A stretch of 64,000 nt of DNA from Phycomyces nitens (Eukaryota > Mucoromycota > Mucoromycetes > Mucorales > Phycomycetaceae): contig JAHRBC010000004.1 in NCBI GenBank assembly GCA_022702545.1, positions 3,162,001-3,226,000 on the forward strand, read 5' to 3'. Within the stretch, counting starts at the first letter, position 1. Each line of letters starts with the position of its first letter. This document shows positions 11,895-26,842 of this stretch, one piece after another. The notes under the pieces were generated by a model, which was given only the letters and a program-made list of their open reading frames with translations, did not search any database and was not told the origin of the DNA. Both the position numbers and the translations under genes were made by a program.

Positions 11895-13226
11895 TTATTT
11901 GGCCTGTCTTTCCTTGTAGCGGACCCAGCCGTAATAACCGGAGCCAAACAAGGCGAGTGCGATTCCAAGAGCATTCTAGTAGGACAAGTTAAATGAGTTG
12001 GTTCCAAGAACCAGTCCAAAAAGTCATTCAGCCAATAAAACTTACCAAACTAGAAACCTCATTCTTAAATATCATGGCTGCCAGAACGGTCTGGACACAT
12101 GCCTTTGCTGTGCCACAGATAGTGTTTGTGAGGGCAGATGTGTACTTGACCTGCAAGAACATGGCAATATTGATACCAAAACCAGTAACGCCAGTAATTG
12201 TCTATTCCAATTTGTATCAGTCTGTATTCATTATCTCCGTCAAATGTCAGAAAATTACCATAAGGATCCAGAAATTGGTGCTGTAGATCGCCTCCGAAGT
12301 GCTCAAGATCTCCGACAGTTCGCCCGAGAAAAGGACGAGAGGAAAGAGGAAGAAGATGGCAAGAGTGGTGTTGTAATGGAGCAATTTCCTATAGCAAAAG
12401 TTAGCCTTGTAATCTCAATTACTATTTGCTTACCATTGATTGTTGTCTACGGCAGCCAGTGTCTTTTGGACATAGATTCCATACAGTGCCACAAAGGCTG
12501 AGGATCCAACACCGTAAAAGATACCAGCCCACGAGAAGTTGATCTCTCCATAGGAACCAATAGCAAATCCCATAAATACAATACCACAAGCCACCAAGGC
12601 CGGGAAAGAGGTTGCTTTACGAAGAATAAGATAGGTAAAGACAATTGTGAAATTGATCGACAATGAACGTGCAACCTGAAATAACAAATTCAAACACATC
12701 AGCCATCTCCGTCTCATCAACGCACTAGAAAACGTGAGTCTACCTGATAAAAGGTAACCTCGACATATCGGAGACAGAGATTGTTGAGGGCAAGCATCAT
12801 AACGTAAACAAACGTCAGGGGAGCCACCTTCTTGGCAATTCCAAGGTCGAATTCATAGGGGGGAATGATGCTAAAGGCCTTGTGGCTATCCAGAATAAAG
12901 TGCCATTAGCCAGCCAGCCACCCAAAATATATTTTTGGTTAATCGACTTACCTTTTGCCGAGATGGGCCCAAATGAGAAGCAGGACAAGGGCAACTACCA
13001 ACTGGTACCAGGTGACAAACAGAGCATAGGGAAAGTCGGATCCTGTCATGATGATCTTGTTGAGAAAGACAACCGAGAGCGAGATTAGGAAATAAAAGGC
13101 AACTACAGCCACGATCAAGGACACTGGATGATTCTTGTCGTTCTTGCGTTGTGTAGCCGGGCCTGGGAGGAACGCCTTGCTGTCCTCGTCTCTACGACCC
13201 ATCGATATGCCCTCATCGCGTGCCAT
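11895..13226 (-). CDS. GDP-fucose transporter (SLC35C1-like, nucleotide-sugar transporter)
   Basis: Golgi/ER membrane antiporter of the drug/metabolite transporter superfamily that imports GDP-fucose for glycan or polysaccharide fucosylation. Six exons (13226-12952, 12885-12744, 12675-12434, 12388-12259, 12201-12046, 11975-11895) give 341 aa. Features include a cytosolic N-terminus of about 35 residues, then hydrophobic helices beginning with VSLIVAVVAFYFLISLSVV, the SLC35C motif FLNKIIM, NNLCLRYVEVTFYQVARSL and FTYLILRKATS, all typical of GDP-fucose transporters. The C-terminus ends in a short Lys/Arg-containing tail (RYKERQAK). Mucoralean walls contain fucose polymers, so the role fits. Its ATG is only 142 bp from the divergent TOP3 ATG, so they probably share a promoter. 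Confidence 0.85.
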
Positions 13227-13368
13227 TGGAATCAATGAATGAATAAATGAATGAATAGGGAAAAGAGATGAAGAAACAAGGAACACCTTGAAAGACTGGT
13301 TGTATAAAGAGCTGGCCCTGAAATCAAAACGTCACTTTCCACTCAACTTGGCACCTTCTCTTTTGGTG

Positions 13369-15845
13369 ATGCGAAAGATCATTTGTGTTGCAGAGAAACC
13401 AAGTGCTGCAAAGGCAATTGCTGGCATTCTATCGAACAATAGCTTTCGAACGGTGTGTTTGTCTCGGATGATCTAGTAGATCAAAACGCTAATGATCAAT
13501 CTAGACTTCAACCGACGATCGCTATGTAAAGAATTATGAATTTGATTATAATCTTGACAATCGCCCGGCCAAGGTGATCATGACCTCTGTCAGGGGCCAC
13601 TTGTCAGAATTTGCATTTGTTGGAAAGGCAAACAAGGAATGGTTCTCGTGTGATCCAGGTGCATTATTTAACTATCCAATCAACCAACATGTACCAGAGG
13701 TAGCTTGGTTCTCTGCGTACTAGGCCCACAATTTCCAAAACAAAAACAAGAACAAAAAACACTCACCTGTATTGGATACTAGGATTACAGTGGAATTGAA
13801 AAGAATCTAAAGACACTCGCCAGGTCGGCAAGTGTAGTGTACATTTGGACAGATTGCGACAGAGAAGGAGAGGCCATTGGAGGAGAGGTTGCCGACGTTT
13901 GCTTGTCGGTCAATTCACGCCTAGAGATCTGGAGAGCACGGTTCTCTGCCATGCAACCAGCGTAGGTGGCTCCTCATGTAGATATTTGGTTGGAATACTG
14001 ATTAACAAATATCTTGAAAGTGCCATTCAGCGGGCAGCACAGAGCCCCTCAAGACTAGACCAGCGCCAAGTGGATGCTGTGAATGTGAGATCAGAGCTGG
14101 ATTTAAGAGTGGGTGCTGCTTTTACTCGTATCCAGACCATCAGACTACGGCCCATGGTTGGGGATAGAAAAGTATTGAGCTTTGGTAGGCAACTAGAGCT
14201 AATATGCTAAAGTGCATCGTATTAATCCTCTTTCAAGGCGGTTGTCAGTTTCCAACCCTGGGCTTTGTGGTAGATCGATATTTGGATATACAAGAGTTTG
14301 TTGCAGAGGATTTCTGGAAGATCCATATGCAGCACACCAAGAATGATAATGGCCAGGAGCAGACAACTCAATTCAATTGGAAGAGAAACAGGCTATTTGA
14401 TAGACATGCGGCCTATGCAATATATGAGCGATGTGTGAACAACCCTGTAGCCGTGGTGGTCAGACTAGACAGCAAAAGTGTCTCAAAACGGTGAGGACAG
14501 ACGAGTAAACTACTGGAATGCTAAACGTATTTGCTAGTAAACCATTGCCTTTGACGACAGTAGAAATGCAAAAGACACTCTGTAAGATACTTCGTATGTC
14601 TGGTGAGCACATTATGAAGGTATTTAGTAGTGGCAAAAATAGGCTAGAGGTTGATAATGGCGACTTAGATTGCAGAAGAGCTCTATACATCTGGACACAT
14701 AAGTTACCCAAGAACCGAAACGGACCAGTACGATTCTACCTTTGAATTTAGACCTATTATTGAGCAACATACTGAAGATTCCCAATGGGGACAGTATGCC
14801 AGACTGTAAGTTATTAGGTTACTGTTTACTTGAGCTTATTTGTGTACAGTTTGATGGGACAAGCCTTTGAAAGGCCGAGGAATGGGTCCAACAACGATAA
14901 GGCGCATCCTCCTATCCACCCTACCGGATACACACACACCTTGTCTGGAGATCACAAAAAGGTCTATGAATTCATCGTCAGGCGCTTCCTCGGCTGTTGC
15001 TGGAGAGATGCGCAGGGAAACGAGACAAACATGACAGTATCCATTGAAGCAGAAGAGTTTGAGGCAAAAGGTAACCAAGTTTGGGTGTTTTTTTTTTCTT
15101 GTGTCCTGAAACTAAATACACATCTAGGTCTAATGATTCTTGAACGCAACTATCTCGATGTTTATACCTATGACAAGTGGAGTGGCAATCAGTTGGCGCG
15201 GTATAGTCTTCATGAGCGCTTCACTCCCACTGCACTTGAGCTCAAGAGTGGCCGTACAGAGGCACCCAATCTGCTGACAGAGTACGATCTGATATCCTTG
15301 ATGGAAAAGCACGAGATTGGAACCGATGCCACCATTGCTGAGCACATTCAAAAGATTCTTGACCGAGGTTATGCGTTCAAGGTCAACCAGTATTTCCGGC
15401 CTTCTAGCTTGGGAATATCGCTTGTCCTAGGATATGATGCCATTGGATTTGAATCTAGTCTGAGCAAACCACATCTAAGACGACAGGTAAGCTGTTTTTA
15501 TGGATTTAAGATAGTAACCAACCTCGTATTTAGATGGAGGCAGATCTCAAGAGTATTTGCGAGGGTAGAAAGGGTAAAGAAGAAGTTCTGCAGGCCAGTC
15601 TAGAGAGATACAAGGACATGTTTATCAAATTATTAAGAGAATTTTCCACAATGACTCACTCAATCAATGTAAACTATGATCCCAACGAGACACCTCCCCC
15701 TGGATCAGAAGTACAGCGCTCAAGGGCCTTTGAACGGCCTGCGAGCGAACCATCTGTGCGAACAAGAGGAAGAGGAAGAGGGCGAGGACGAGCAAATAAT
15801 CCTGCCAGAGGACCTCGAGGCCGTCGTGGTAGAAATGGGCAGTAG
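13369..15845 (+). CDS. TOP3: DNA topoisomerase III (type IA)
   Basis: Type IA topoisomerase that passes single strands through a transient 5'-phosphotyrosine break; with a RecQ helicase and Rmi1 it dissolves recombination intermediates in the nucleus. Ten exons (13369-13452, 13505-13699, 13783-13961, 14021-14184, 14238-14490, 14538-14619, 14669-14805, 14850-15070, 15128-15486, 15534-15845) give 568 aa. Visible motifs are the TOPRIM start MRKIICVAEKPSAAKAI, VIMTSVRGHLSEF, the acidic WTDCDREGEAIGGE, and the active-site block GHISYPRTETD with the catalytic Tyr. Then come HPPIHPT and a C-terminal RG-rich tail (RGRGRGRA). The zinc-finger extension of animal TOP3A is absent, as in many fungi. The RG tail probably binds nucleic acid. 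Confidence 0.9.
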
Positions 15846-17300
<1,455 letters not shown>

Positions 17301-17473
17301 ATCTCTTCAATGTCACCTTATTGCCCACCCAAATGTTTCACTAATAACAATAAACACCACAAAGCAAAGCAAAACAGAAATGCTAATACGGCTTCACACT
17401 TTTGGGTCTGGATATATTAAGTCTCGAATTGTCGTTTCTTTTTTTTGTTTATTGTTGAGCGTGAAAATTTTGC

Positions 17474-18040
17474 TTAAACTCTCTGCTTGGTCACAGGCTC
17501 CCATGCGTGGAGCTTAGAAACAGTGGTATTGTAGACCTTGTAAGCTTTGGGAGTACCGGTGAAGTTGGGAGTTGCTTCTCCCCAGAACTTCTTGGGCTGA
17601 ATATTCCACTCGGTAGGAGGTTCCTGGAAGTTGCGAGTCAACCAACCGTACCTAGAAGATCCAAAGCATAGTTTAATATCGAAATACGGTCAAGCGTATT
17701 GTCTATCGGTCCAGGCATACCATTCAGGAGCAATGTCTTCGGGGTCAGGCTGGTTGCTGGCGTATTCAACCCAGCGCTCACGACCTAACAAGAAATTGCC
17801 ACAAAGAATCAATACACAGATACACCGTATCATCATTTCTTCGCCGTATCTAGGTATATATATATATATATATATAGACTCACCCGAAACTTCATCGAGG
17901 TTCTCAAAGTACTTGTTGCCGTTGACATCAGTACCCACAAGACGACCCCACTTGGTGTCACCAATGGTGTTCATCTGCTTGAGATAATTGGCGGGGCCAA
18001 TCTTGATAAGATTCTTCAAAGTTCGTCCGAGTGTCGACAT
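17474..18040 (-). CDS. NDUFA12: mitochondrial complex I accessory subunit NDUFA12 (B17.2 family)
   Basis: Accessory subunit of respiratory NADH:ubiquinone oxidoreductase on the matrix arm. Three exons (18040-17884, 17784-17721, 17651-17474) give 132 aa. Family motifs are IGDTKWGRLVGTDVNGNKYFEN, split here as TKWGRLVGTD and GNKYFEN, then RERWVEYAS and PEWYGWLTR spanning the third exon junction, and a C-terminal NFTGTPKAYKVYNTT. The first intron contains a (TA)n run. The ATG lies 899 bp from the divergent GatA start. No lesion was seen. Confidence 0.9.
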
Positions 18041-18938
18041 TTTTCTTCTTTTTCTAGAGTGGGGAGAGGTGTAATACCCTGTGTTGTACGAATTATAAAC
18101 GTTGTATTGGTAGAAGTATTAAAAAGAAGACATAGTTTGCCATTTAGTTTATGTTTTGTAGGTAATTCGGTAATTATGTTGTGTCTTGCACTTCATGCTG
18201 ACCTTTGAACTTTAAGTGAAAGATGAAGTGTCGTGATAACTCCAGGTGTTTATTTCAAGGGCAAGTCACTGGTATTATCTATTTGCACCATAAATGCACC
18301 TTCTTGCTTCACAAAAACATACACCTTGCTGTGTTGCGTCACTTGAACTGTGACGTATTAGTTTTCAAGTAAGAACCAAAAAGTAATGGATTCTTTATGG
18401 TTTAACTTGAACGTTAAATGTCTTTTATTGCAAAGTCTATTATTATTTCTTGAAAGCAAAAATAAATATATATTGCTTGGTAATAATAGCAGGGTTATCA
18501 ATCTAGTAAATAAATAAATAAAAACGTCGGTATATAAAGCACTCGGAAGCATTCTGCCTACTATCCAGAAATAAAAGGCATATATCGAGTGAATTCATCG
18601 ACAGCTTATTAAACTACGTACTTTCTGAATCGAGTTTAAAAGTATAGCTTACATTTAACCATAGCATGTCAATGTGGTAAAACTCTTTGCTAATAAAGGA
18701 CAATCTCAAGCCAATTGAAGCACGGCTATCTGTCAGTAATAAAGTGGGAGAGTCCCCAAGACCAAGAGAGACATCTTGACAATAGCATTCTAGAATTGGA
18801 CCATCTTACCACACCTTTAGTTGTATCTTGGGCAAGTGTCTTTTCATATATATACAAGCACACCTGCTTAAAGATTACTTGACAACACCGGTACCGGTCA
18901 CACACTTTAGTTCTTCTTCTTCTACTTCTTTTGACTGC
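18041..18938. other. intergenic, divergent promoter region
   Basis: Lies between the NDUFA12 and GatA starts. AT-rich, with short (TAAA)n runs near 18508-18530. No gene or RNA is recognised. Confidence 0.5.
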
Positions 18939-21060
18939 ATGATTTCTCGATCTGCGCGCGTGCATTCCCCACGGCTGGCAGGCTACCAGGCAAGTGTGCC
19001 ATGCACTCTAGCTCTCGATTCTTCCTGAAACCTCGGTTCTAAAATAACTATCTTGTCAAAAATATAAAACACCCAACCACCAAATAGTGGAGACGAGCAG
19101 GATCTAGTTTATCGTTAAACCACTGTCTCGGTGCGATTACAAAGTACAACAAGACACTCAATGCATTCGTTTCAGTCCAAGATCAACAAGTTTTAGAAGA
19201 ACAGGAGACCAAGTCAAACGAGCGTCAACAAAATGGCAAGACTTCTTTTTTATATTTTCTTTTTTTTTAAAAAATGTCCCATTAAACGAATTGTATTGAA
19301 TCTTCAGGTACTAGCATGGGACCCCTGGATGGAATGACCATTGGTATTAAAGACAACTTTTGTACCCTCACACTTCCAACTACCTGTGGGTCTGCTATGC
19401 TCAAAGGTTACTCTTATACGAAAATCGTCAAATGAAATACTAATCCTTAAACAATCAGAATTCGTGTCGCCTTTTGACGCTACGGTTGTAAGGCTTCTTA
19501 AAGATGCGGGTGGGCTGTTAATAGGAAAAACCAACATGGATGAGTTTGGAATGGGGTAGGACTATATAGTTAACATGACTTGTATACAAAAGGTCACTCA
19601 CGACGGTAGATACGTGTATTAGATCGGCAAATGTCTATAGTGATTCAGGTGCTGTCAATCATCCTTTTACCTGCGAAAAATCTGTCAGTGAACAGGACCG
19701 TAGGGTGCCAGGAGGAAGTTCAGGAGGAAGTGCTGCTGCTGTTGCCATGAAGATGTGTGAAATGTAAATTCCTGTTTTTATATACACAGGCGCCATAGTT
19801 GCTAATTATTTGAGTCTGGGTAGTGCTCTTGGGTCTGATACAGGTGGATCTGTACGTCTACCGGCCTCCTATTGTGGCGTAGTAGGATTCAAACCATCTT
19901 ATGGCCGATGCTCACGCAATGGATTGGTAGCATATGCCAATTCTCTTGATACAGTTGGAATATTATCAGGAACTGTGGAACAGGCTTCCATGGTGTACGG
20001 TAAGTTTTTTTTTTTACAGAAAAAAAAACTGTTTAATATATCTAGAGAGTATAGACTAACCCAAGGCTTTCTTTTTTGTTCAAGACACAATCTCCAAACA
20101 CGATCCCAAAGACCCATCTTCTATGCCAGACCAACTTCGATCAAAGCTTGATAAAAGCGATGCCATTTTAAGTTCCCAATGGACAAAAGGAAATCTAAAT
20201 GGTCTTGTTGTGGGCATTCCCCAAGAGTATTACGTGGATCCAATGTGTGATGATGTTGTAGACGTCTGGCGTAGTGGTATCCAGTTCTTAAAAGAACAGG
20301 GTGCCTCTATCAAATCGATTTCCCTGCCACATACCCATCTTGCTCTTCCAGCCTATTATATTATTGCTTTGGCCGAAGCAAGCTCAAATCTGGCTAGATA
20401 CGATGGTGTTAGATTCGGTAAATATGTCTTTGGATAAACATGCACCCAAGCAATAACAGCACTGACACCCGAAAAGGCCATAGGAGTAGCGTAAATAGAC
20501 CAGAGGACACAATGTTGTACGCAGACACGAGAGCAGAGGGATTTGGAGCAGAAGTTCAAAGACGTATCTTGCTTGGTACACATGTACTGACAGCAGGGTA
20601 TGTAGCAAGCTTGTTACCAATAATTTCACACATTACTAAACACCTTGAAATTAACAGAACATTTGATACCCTGTTTCTGCCGGCCCAAAAGGCAAGAAGA
20701 CTGATCCAAACCGACTTTGATAAAGTGTTTTATCAGCACAACTCGCTCTATGAGTCATTTACTGAGACAGAAGAACAAGAAAAAGTGCATGTTATTCTGA
20801 CACCTAGTGCCATTTCCTCTGCTCCAAAGATGGCGAATGTGCTTGAAAAGGATGAATCTTCTGATGTCAAGGCTGTTGATGCTTATATGAACGATGTCAT
20901 GACTGTTCCAGCAAGTCTTGCCGGCTTACCTGCCATAACTGTACCATTTGGAGAGTCTGCGGCTGATGGGTATCCCATAGGACTTCAATTGATGGCACAA
21001 TATGGACATGATCGGTTCTTGATCTCTATTGCCAACACTTTGGCCAAATATAAAGCATAG
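18939..21060 (+). CDS. GatA: mitochondrial glutamyl-tRNA(Gln) amidotransferase subunit A
   Basis: Amidase subunit of the mitochondrial GatFAB/GatCAB complex, which converts Glu-tRNA(Gln) to Gln-tRNA(Gln). Nine exons (18939-18989, 19088-19235, 19308-19406, 19459-19555, 19623-19763, 19815-19999, 20085-20417, 20477-20597, 20658-21060) give 508 aa. The amidase-signature catalytic residues are visible: Lys in TIGIKDN, Ser in [12 protein letters not shown] and the nucleophile Ser in [28 protein letters not shown] and a C-terminal [12 protein letters not shown] complete the family pattern. The N-terminus ([17 protein letters not shown]) looks like a mitochondrial presequence. The first two introns appear to use GC-AG borders (donors at 18990 and 19236), because no GT donor joins these exons in frame. 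Confidence 0.9.
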
Positions 21061-23039
21061 ATTAGATAAGCAAAATAGAATAAATATATTAGAATATTCT
21101 CTAAATGATGGTTAACAACTGTGTGTGTTTGCTTAACAATATACATTTACCTTGCCAAACTCAAAGTAGCAAAAACATAACAATCTTGATAATGTCTTTG
21201 CTTAAAAGCTGGCTGGAATCCTTTGGGTGAATGTGGTGTAAATAGCTATTGATTTAGTAAAAGGAATATTGATGGGGTTTCCAATGGTAATAACGCATAG
21301 TTTAGATTTCAAAAGTGAATCAATCTGAGTTTAGCAGACAGCAACAGGGTTCTTAATTGAAAAAGCATGGTAATTGGATTCCCTGGAAAGGAAACAATAG
21401 CAAGTAATTTACGATTAATTGGTTTAATAATAATAATAATAACAAAAATTGGACACAATATGATTTGTTAATTGCAAATGAAATAAAATGAAATAAAAAC
21501 CGTATCCTGTGCAGTACCATAGATGGCTCAAATGTTCAAATGCTTAAATGTCACTGCTCTTGCCTTGCCATGATCTGGGATTCCAAAGAATTACCATACA
21601 ATATATAAAAACTGTATTTGTGAATGGAAGCCTCCCCGTAGCTTGCGCCTGTTCAAAAAGTTTGGAATCAGGAAACATTAATATAATTTGAGATGGATTT
21701 TAAAATGGCCAGAAGATCCTTGCAAACAAAGGAAGCCTCAATTAGAAATATCAAATTGCACCCCATTCATTCTAATCGACAGCCAATCATCACCAAATGT
21801 CGCGGGACACCATCATGGCCTCTCCTATCACATACCCAGACGCCAGACAAACCAAATCGATACTCTTATATTCTAGACTTCTCCCAATATAGGCTTCACG
21901 TCTCGGTCCCTTTAAAAATTTATTATCATGGCATTATTTTCCATCCCGCCAAAAAATTAAAATTAAATTAATGTTTTGGCTTGGTCTATTGCAGTCTTTC
22001 TTTGATTATTAATTATTACATTTAAAACAGCCAACCGCACTAGTGATTAAAGGCGTCTTTGCAAAGTTGGCTTGATCGAGTAGTCTAGATCCCTCTTTAG
22101 GTTCAAGCAAACCTAGAGTTTTATTCTCGACAAAGATTATATCATATGACACCAGATTACATTTCAATCTGTCTTTATTTCTTGAAAGCCTGCTTCTGAA
22201 ACTATTGGTCTCATGGATCAAAGCATTCGATAGAGTATTCATTTTTAATTAACCAAAAAAAAAAAACGCCATTGGGAGCAATAATGATCTCTTGAAAGCA
22301 AATCCAACTACTTAGAGCTATGATCGTCTAGTTTCATTTGTTTCAATAAACACATAGACATTGTCGACTATTAATGGGCATAATAAATATTTATAGTAAC
22401 CCTTGGATAATCCATAAATCTGTAAAGAATATTCCCAGTACAGGGTCTTGTGGATAAGAGTGTACAATAGTTAATGAACAATAAAAATACATTTTGTATA
22501 ATTCCCGATATTGTACAGAATATCATGTTAAGAACGATTGGAATATCTGGTAAAACAGCGAGAATAAATGGCTAAATGCAACTAGACGAATAAAGTCTGT
22601 CCAACCCTGCCACAACAACATCACCTCTTTGTTATACATCACTACATGTGCACCACAGCATAAGACGCGGATCCTAAAGGCTTGATCCATATCGTGCTAC
22701 CAGGCTTGGGCTCCTAACAAGAAACATCTATCATTCAGATTGGCAGTAGGCAGACCAGACAATCTCCATGGCAACAAAAACCCTTGGCTACATCAGCCAC
22801 TTTTTGTACTCGGTCAGCCACCTTTAGTCTAGCTTGATGGGCTCTTGTTGGCGCGGGTCCTTGCAGTGATAAAACTCAACAAATACACTTGGGTTTTATA
22901 AACGGCGAATGGGAACCTTTTTCCCAATAAAGAAATAAAAACTGAAGTCAGAACAAACCGTTCTTTTTCCTAATAATAATTCTACAAATATCTCACACTT
23001 TAAGAGACACCCTTCTTTCTACCCTCATTACAACTCTCC
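21061..23039. other. 2-kb intergenic region, nothing supported
   Basis: AT-rich with only short open stretches and no family resemblance. A poly-A run near 22254-22266 and a TAA run near 21428-21441 are the only simple repeats. The right end carries the promoter of the RhoGAP gene. Confidence 0.5.
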
Positions 23040-26000
23040 ATGGATCCTTATTACGAGGAAACCTTGGTAGATTCCTCAGAGGAATACGAAGACCCGCATT
23101 GCAATGGCTGTCTTCAACCCATTGAAGACGGTTCAGTGGTTCAGTTTGGAGAAGGAATCTGGCATTTTGAATGGTATGTACCTTCCCCTTTCATCCAGCC
23201 CCCACTCCCCCTAAAAATGCTCCCTTGAATTCTTCTCTTCATTATTATCTTAATAATATTATTCTGTTATCGTTTCTTTTTTCTGTCTTTTTCATCATCG
23301 TCTGGAAATCCTGAAATGCATTCACGATGCACCCCATTTAGCTTTCGTTGTGCAAAATGCCGAAAATTGGTTGAATGCTATAGCAACCACTTGCTCCTTC
23401 GCGATGGAAGTCCTGTGTGTGAAGACTGCTCGTATAGCTGCCACTCGTGTCACAAGACAATCAAGGACGAGGCTATCATGACAGGTATACGGTTGGATCT
23501 ACATGTACATTCGTTATCCTTATTCACTGACTTTATTTTCAATTTCACCTAGGGGATGAGGCTTATCATGCCGAGTGTTTTCGTTGTGATCAATGCCATG
23601 TAAAGATCGAAGACCTTATATTTACCCAGACTAGCAAGGTAAAGATTCCCGCAAGATAAATAGGAGGGAAAAGGGGTTAATGGAATACAATGGTACAGGG
23701 GATATTCTGTACATCTTGCCACGAGATGCGCAAACAATTACGACAGAAGCGGAAAGAGGATCGGCTCCACAGAAACCACAGTCTTAGTCGAAACACTTCA
23801 CTTGAATCTGACACTAGACGACCAAAGGCCCAACCGGCTACAAGCATGAATTCTACTCCAAGAACCCACGATTTGGCCGAGTCCAAGAATGGGGTATCAG
23901 CATTGAGTAAATATAGCATATCTACATATACAATCAACTAAGTTTGACCCAATACTTAGCTTTTCAAGAGTTGGCCGACCTCAACAATATGCTAAGCAAG
24001 GTTTTGGATTCTGGAATTGGAGAAGAAAGCTCGCCAGAGAGAAAGTCGATGGATACCATTCCAAGTCCACCCCAGACACGATCCAATGGGTCTCCAAGCA
24101 CGCGTAACCAGTTGAACCAAACAGAGAACCTTGGGACAGATGGCGATAGTATGCAATTACCACCCCCAAGCCTCAACATGCCTCCCAGAAGAGATTATGG
24201 AACTAGAGAGGTTGAAGCTATGAGACAAGAGTTGGAGGCAACAAAAGCTCGTCTAAGGGATGTTGAAAACAAGTTTTCCAGTGTAAAGGTAACCGAGCTG
24301 GCTTGAATACATTCCGCTTTTTATAAACAAGCATAAATACTTAGCTGCTGTATTAGACAATGAGTAGAAAGGCACTTGGCGAGTTTAATGCTGTCAAGGA
24401 AGGATTTTCGGCTGAAATGGTGGCGCGAAAAGAAGCAGAGGAGCTAGTTCTCAAGCTGCAGCGTGAATTATCATTTTATCAACAGGCAAATACCATGCGA
24501 GCTGGCCAATTTGTGGAAATTTCAAAAGAGGAAGTTGGTCAACTGAGTCAGTCCAAAATGCAACTTGAACAGGCATGCGATGATTTGCGCAATCAGCGCA
24601 CACAACTTTTGACAGAATTGGGAACAATATCCCATACTATCCAAGAAAATTCAGCAAGGTGAACAACGAGCAATATGTAGAATACAATGATTATCTTTAT
24701 TTATGAGGCATTTATACCTAGTCAAAATGCCGAGAACCAAAAGGATCGTCTTCAGAACTCGTATCATCAACAACTAGGCTCTACCCGCAAAGATATCGAT
24801 GACATGCGAGCTGGCTATGGGAAACTCGTAAAAGCGCGTAACGATATTATTGCCGAGATGATTATGATCAATACAAAAAATGCCCATTTGACTTCTTTGA
24901 ATAACGATCTCTCTCGACGTGTGACTGAACGAGAACGGGAGGCCATTGCTGTCATGGCCGGCACTAATTTTCTTACAACAGACCCAAATGCAGAAAAAGC
25001 CAAGGTGTCCAATGAATCTGAAAAGGTAGCTCCGGAAATCATCACTAGACAATTGGCCCAAAGAGATAGTTTCAGTGCAACAGAGGCCCCTAGACTCTTC
25101 AAATTCAGGCGTAACAAAGGCAATAAAAGCAAGGCCAAGGAAAAAGATGCGTTGATAAGCATACCTTATGATCCCAACCCAGGGCGACCGATGGAGACTA
25201 TCACCGAGAGTCTAAAGCAGCCTACCAAGGATTCTTCCGATTTGGTTTATCACCGAGTAGGAGGGCACAATTTCTTGCAGACAAAGTATATGCGTCCTGT
25301 AAAGTGCGAAGCATGCAATGAAAAAATGTGGCGTGTGAGTGAACTAAAGTGTCAAGGTAAAGTACTGACTATTTTCTAATGTGAAATAAGATTAGCATAT
25401 CCTGACTTTAACAACATTATAGATTGTGGTGTGGTAAGCCATTCAAAGTGTGTCTACAATGTTAATCTGGCTTGCAATCGAAAAACAAGCTCTGATTCAA
25501 AGAGTGAAAGCGATGGGGTACAAAAAGGTAATGGAAAATTTAGTGCGAACAATCAAAAGACCTGGGAAACCAATAGGCTGATATATTTCATAATTCAAAT
25601 GTAGTTGTGATTTTTGGTACCGAACTTGTCAAGCAGATACAATCAGAGAAAGCTACGATTCCTTTGGTGGTATTAAAGTGTATTGCTGCAGTAGAGATGC
25701 GTGGTAATACGAACACACTTTTTGAAAATAAGGTCAACTTTGGCTGATACTGGACCTTTTTAGGGATGGATTATGAAGGAATTTATCGAAAATCAGGCGG
25801 TGCTGGACAGATGCGTTTGATAATGCAAGCTTTTGAGCAAAACGATATTCCTAATCTATTGGATGACGAGCGATGGAACGATATCTGCGCAGTAACAAGT
25901 GTTTTGAAGCAGTACTTTAGAGAGCTTCCAAATCCATTGTTTACTTTTGAACATCATACCAAGTTTATGGAGGCTATTAGTAAGGTGCTCAATTACTAAA

Positions 26001-26521
26001 ATTATGATACTTACATCTTTTATAGTGCTTTCAAATTCAGCAGAACAACTAAAAATGTTTGGAAATGCCATCAAGAGCCTTCCCACAGAACATTACAACA
26101 CACTCAAGTGCCTAATGTTACACTTGAGCAAGTAAGTTGCGTTAATAATTACATGCTTTTGACTGATATACCATGTATCAGTGTACGAAAGAGAAGCAAT
26201 GAAAATCTGATGACATCCAAGAACCTTGCTGTCATATTTGGGCCAACATTAATGCGCCACCAAGATGAAAAGCGTGATTTGGTCGAGATGAACTACAAGA
26301 TTGGAGCAATTGAATTTATTCTCAACAATATCGATACCCTCTTTACAGAACCCACCCCTGATTCTCTTCAGTCAAATCGCTCTACACCTCTCCCAACTTC
26401 GCGTCCTAACTTGCCAGTCACATCTTCTGCGGTCAGGCATAGACGTGAAGCTTCCTGTGATAACCTTATCCGTTCCTTCCCTCCTGCAGTTCCTCCTCGT
26501 AAAAATGCAGGTTATATATAA
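23040..26521 (+). CDS. LIM-domain RhoGAP with C1 domain
   Basis: GTPase-activating protein for Rho/Cdc42-type GTPases, controlling polarity and wall growth, like yeast Rga proteins and LIM-RhoGAPs of fission yeast. Twelve exons (23040-23173, 23342-23484, 23553-23638, 23699-23906, 23960-24288, 24357-24658, 24722-25356, 25423-25527, 25605-25703, 25764-25979, 26026-26131, 26182-26521) give 900 aa. Domain order: two LIM domains (about residues 21-130, repeated C-x2-C and H/C pairs such as CFRCAKC and CFRCDQC), a low-complexity linker, long coiled coil (about 260-480), a C1 zinc finger (about 583-632, HNFLQTKYMRPVKCEAC), then RhoGAP (about 650-840) with the arginine finger in EGIYRKSGG (R689) and LAVIFGPTLMR. 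The C-terminus is Ser/Pro-rich. No defect was found. Confidence 0.9.
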
Positions 26522-26842
26522 CTGTCTCTTTCTTTTCTTGTAAATATAGGACTTGCAAACAACAAAAGCTGTGGTTTTACTTTTTGCTGGCCAAGTACAC
26601 AGTTCTTTATTTATTTATCTAAATTGTATATTTACCCTTTTTTATTACTTGAACACAAAAAAAAAGGTGTAAAATGTCTACAGTAAAGAAACTGCTTGTA
26701 TGTTCAATAAAACATTTTTAAAGATAAGCATCAACTAGATTTTCTTGATCGAGGTTTACCAAAAGGTTTAGAAAAATGTAAATATTCAATCTTTACCTCT
26801 TCATTGTATGCGCTTTTACCTTTTGATTTTAGTAGACTCTTG
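26522..26842. other. intergenic between RhoGAP gene and foldback
   Basis: 3' flank of the RhoGAP gene; AT-rich, no gene seen. It marks the boundary between the housekeeping region and the transposon island. Confidence 0.5.

Noticed and set aside
21688..21971. Two overlapping ORFs between GatA and the RhoGAP gene
   Set aside because: Short, without homology by eye or splice context.
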